A DNA stretch of 34,882 bases, taken from Primorskyibacter flagellatus. Lineage in GTDB: Bacteria; Pseudomonadota; Alphaproteobacteria; Rhodobacterales; Rhodobacteraceae. The stretch lies in assembly GCF_900176485.1 (NCBI RefSeq), contig NZ_FWYD01000030.1, positions 1-34,882 on the forward strand. Reading direction: 5' to 3'. Every line of letters starts with the position of its first letter. Within the stretch, counting starts at the first letter, position 1. The position numbers were made by a program, and so were the translations under genes. The notes under the pieces are model-generated. The model saw only the letters and a program-made list of their open reading frames with translations. It did no database searches and was not told the DNA's origin. This document shows, piece after piece, positions 34,225-34,882 of the stretch.

Positions 34225-34882
34225 CCAAGGGAAGGCGTGTCGCAGCACCAACACGCCGAAAAGTCGATCAAGCATCTGACAAAGATCAGATAGATTTCGT
34301 CGACGCTCACAATACTGCGTGAACGACTCATCCAATAAAGCGGGTGTGGTTTTGGATCATAGGCGTAATTTGTTGTTCCGGCTGCAAGGTTAAAAGTTGT
34401 AATCGGGCGGCGGCAGTGGGCAACGCATGTTCAGGTGGGGCTACCCAGGCCCACAGCGAAGGCTATGTCGCTGTCGAACATCTGAAACCATACACAACAT
34501 CCGGTATGGCGGGCATCCTCAACCACATGGTCATCCGCGCTGGGGCTGCGTTCGCGTGGCCCCACCGGCCAAGGCGAGGCCGTGCGTATCACCGGCCAGA
34601 TCGACGGTCTGGATCTGACGACCGAGGTCGCTTCATCCCTTTCTTATGATCTGAAAAGGGGTGCCCCGGAATGCTTGATGCACATTGCGTTCTCAAAGGA
34701 CAGACCGGCACCGGAACCGATGTCAAAATTCACCGGTCGCCACTTGGTGCCTTGTGATCAGTGACGGGTTTTTTGATAGATCGCGTCTTCGGGACAAACT
34801 TCGCAATTCCCGTGCCGCGGACCGGGTCACGCTCGATGATCGACTTTATGCATGCGTCTTTGGCATCTTGAAGGCGCTTCGG
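34225..34882. other. Right-hand end without an assignable gene
   Basis: A hairpin (GGCGTGT 34234-34240, ACACGCC 34251-34257) follows the LysR gene and may end its transcript. Open frames at 34344-34649 and 34582-34764 on the plus strand have no clear ribosome binding site and no recognised domain. The stretch looks like decayed coding sequence, but I cannot name a parent gene. Confidence 0.45.

Noticed and set aside
1-34882. CRISPR array, tRNA or rRNA genes, complete prophage or integron
   Set aside because: No regularly spaced repeats, tRNA-like cloverleaf, integrase or structural phage gene was found.

Overview
The window reads as a chromosomal stretch from an alphaproteobacterium, most likely of the Rhodobacterales (Roseobacter-type) group. 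Evidence for this is the high G+C content, dense operons with ATGA overlaps, TRAP transporters, a short DUF1127 protein, and an NsrR/NnrS/NnrU nitric-oxide cluster. This assignment rests on gene content only. No rRNA, tRNA, CRISPR array or complete insertion sequence was seen.

Layout from left to right. (1) 56-3634 is a uronate-type sugar acid catabolic locus: a truncated mannonate-dehydratase-like enolase and a Gfo/Idh/MocA dehydrogenase on the minus strand, divergent from kduI-kduD. A GntR-like palindrome lies between the two arms. (2) 4194-7808 holds a pirin with an in-frame TAG at codon 3, wrbA and a catalase. (3) 7911-13836 is a urease operon on the minus strand, ureA-ureB-ureC-ureF-ureD-ureG, followed by a FUSC-type membrane protein. 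It has no ureE; UreG carries a histidine-rich tail instead, UreB has a long extra N-terminus, and UreC lacks the usual flap cysteine. (4) 14022-16497 holds two small proteins, one of them DUF1127, and an MFS transporter.

(5) 16538-17823 is a gene graveyard. It contains a dihydrodipicolinate-synthase-family fragment and a sugar ABC ATPase lacking Walker A that is fused in frame to an nrdI fragment. (6) 17893-20428 holds a DMT permease and an Fsr-like MFS exporter. (7) 20602-23641 is a nitric oxide response unit: nsrR divergent from a 51-residue membrane protein, a group III truncated globin, nnrS and nnrU.

(8) 23802-34224 is the most coherent catabolic system. A LysR regulator is divergent from an N-carbamoylsarcosine amidase-like hydrolase, a TRAP transporter (P, Q, M), HyuA and HyuB hydantoinase subunits and an NCS1 permease. 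Together these suggest uptake of an N-methylhydantoin- or hydantoin-like compound, ATP-dependent ring opening and release of ammonia and CO2, the last step of which is shared with creatinine breakdown. Strong hairpins divide this operon into segments. (9) 34225-34882 has no gene that I can assign.
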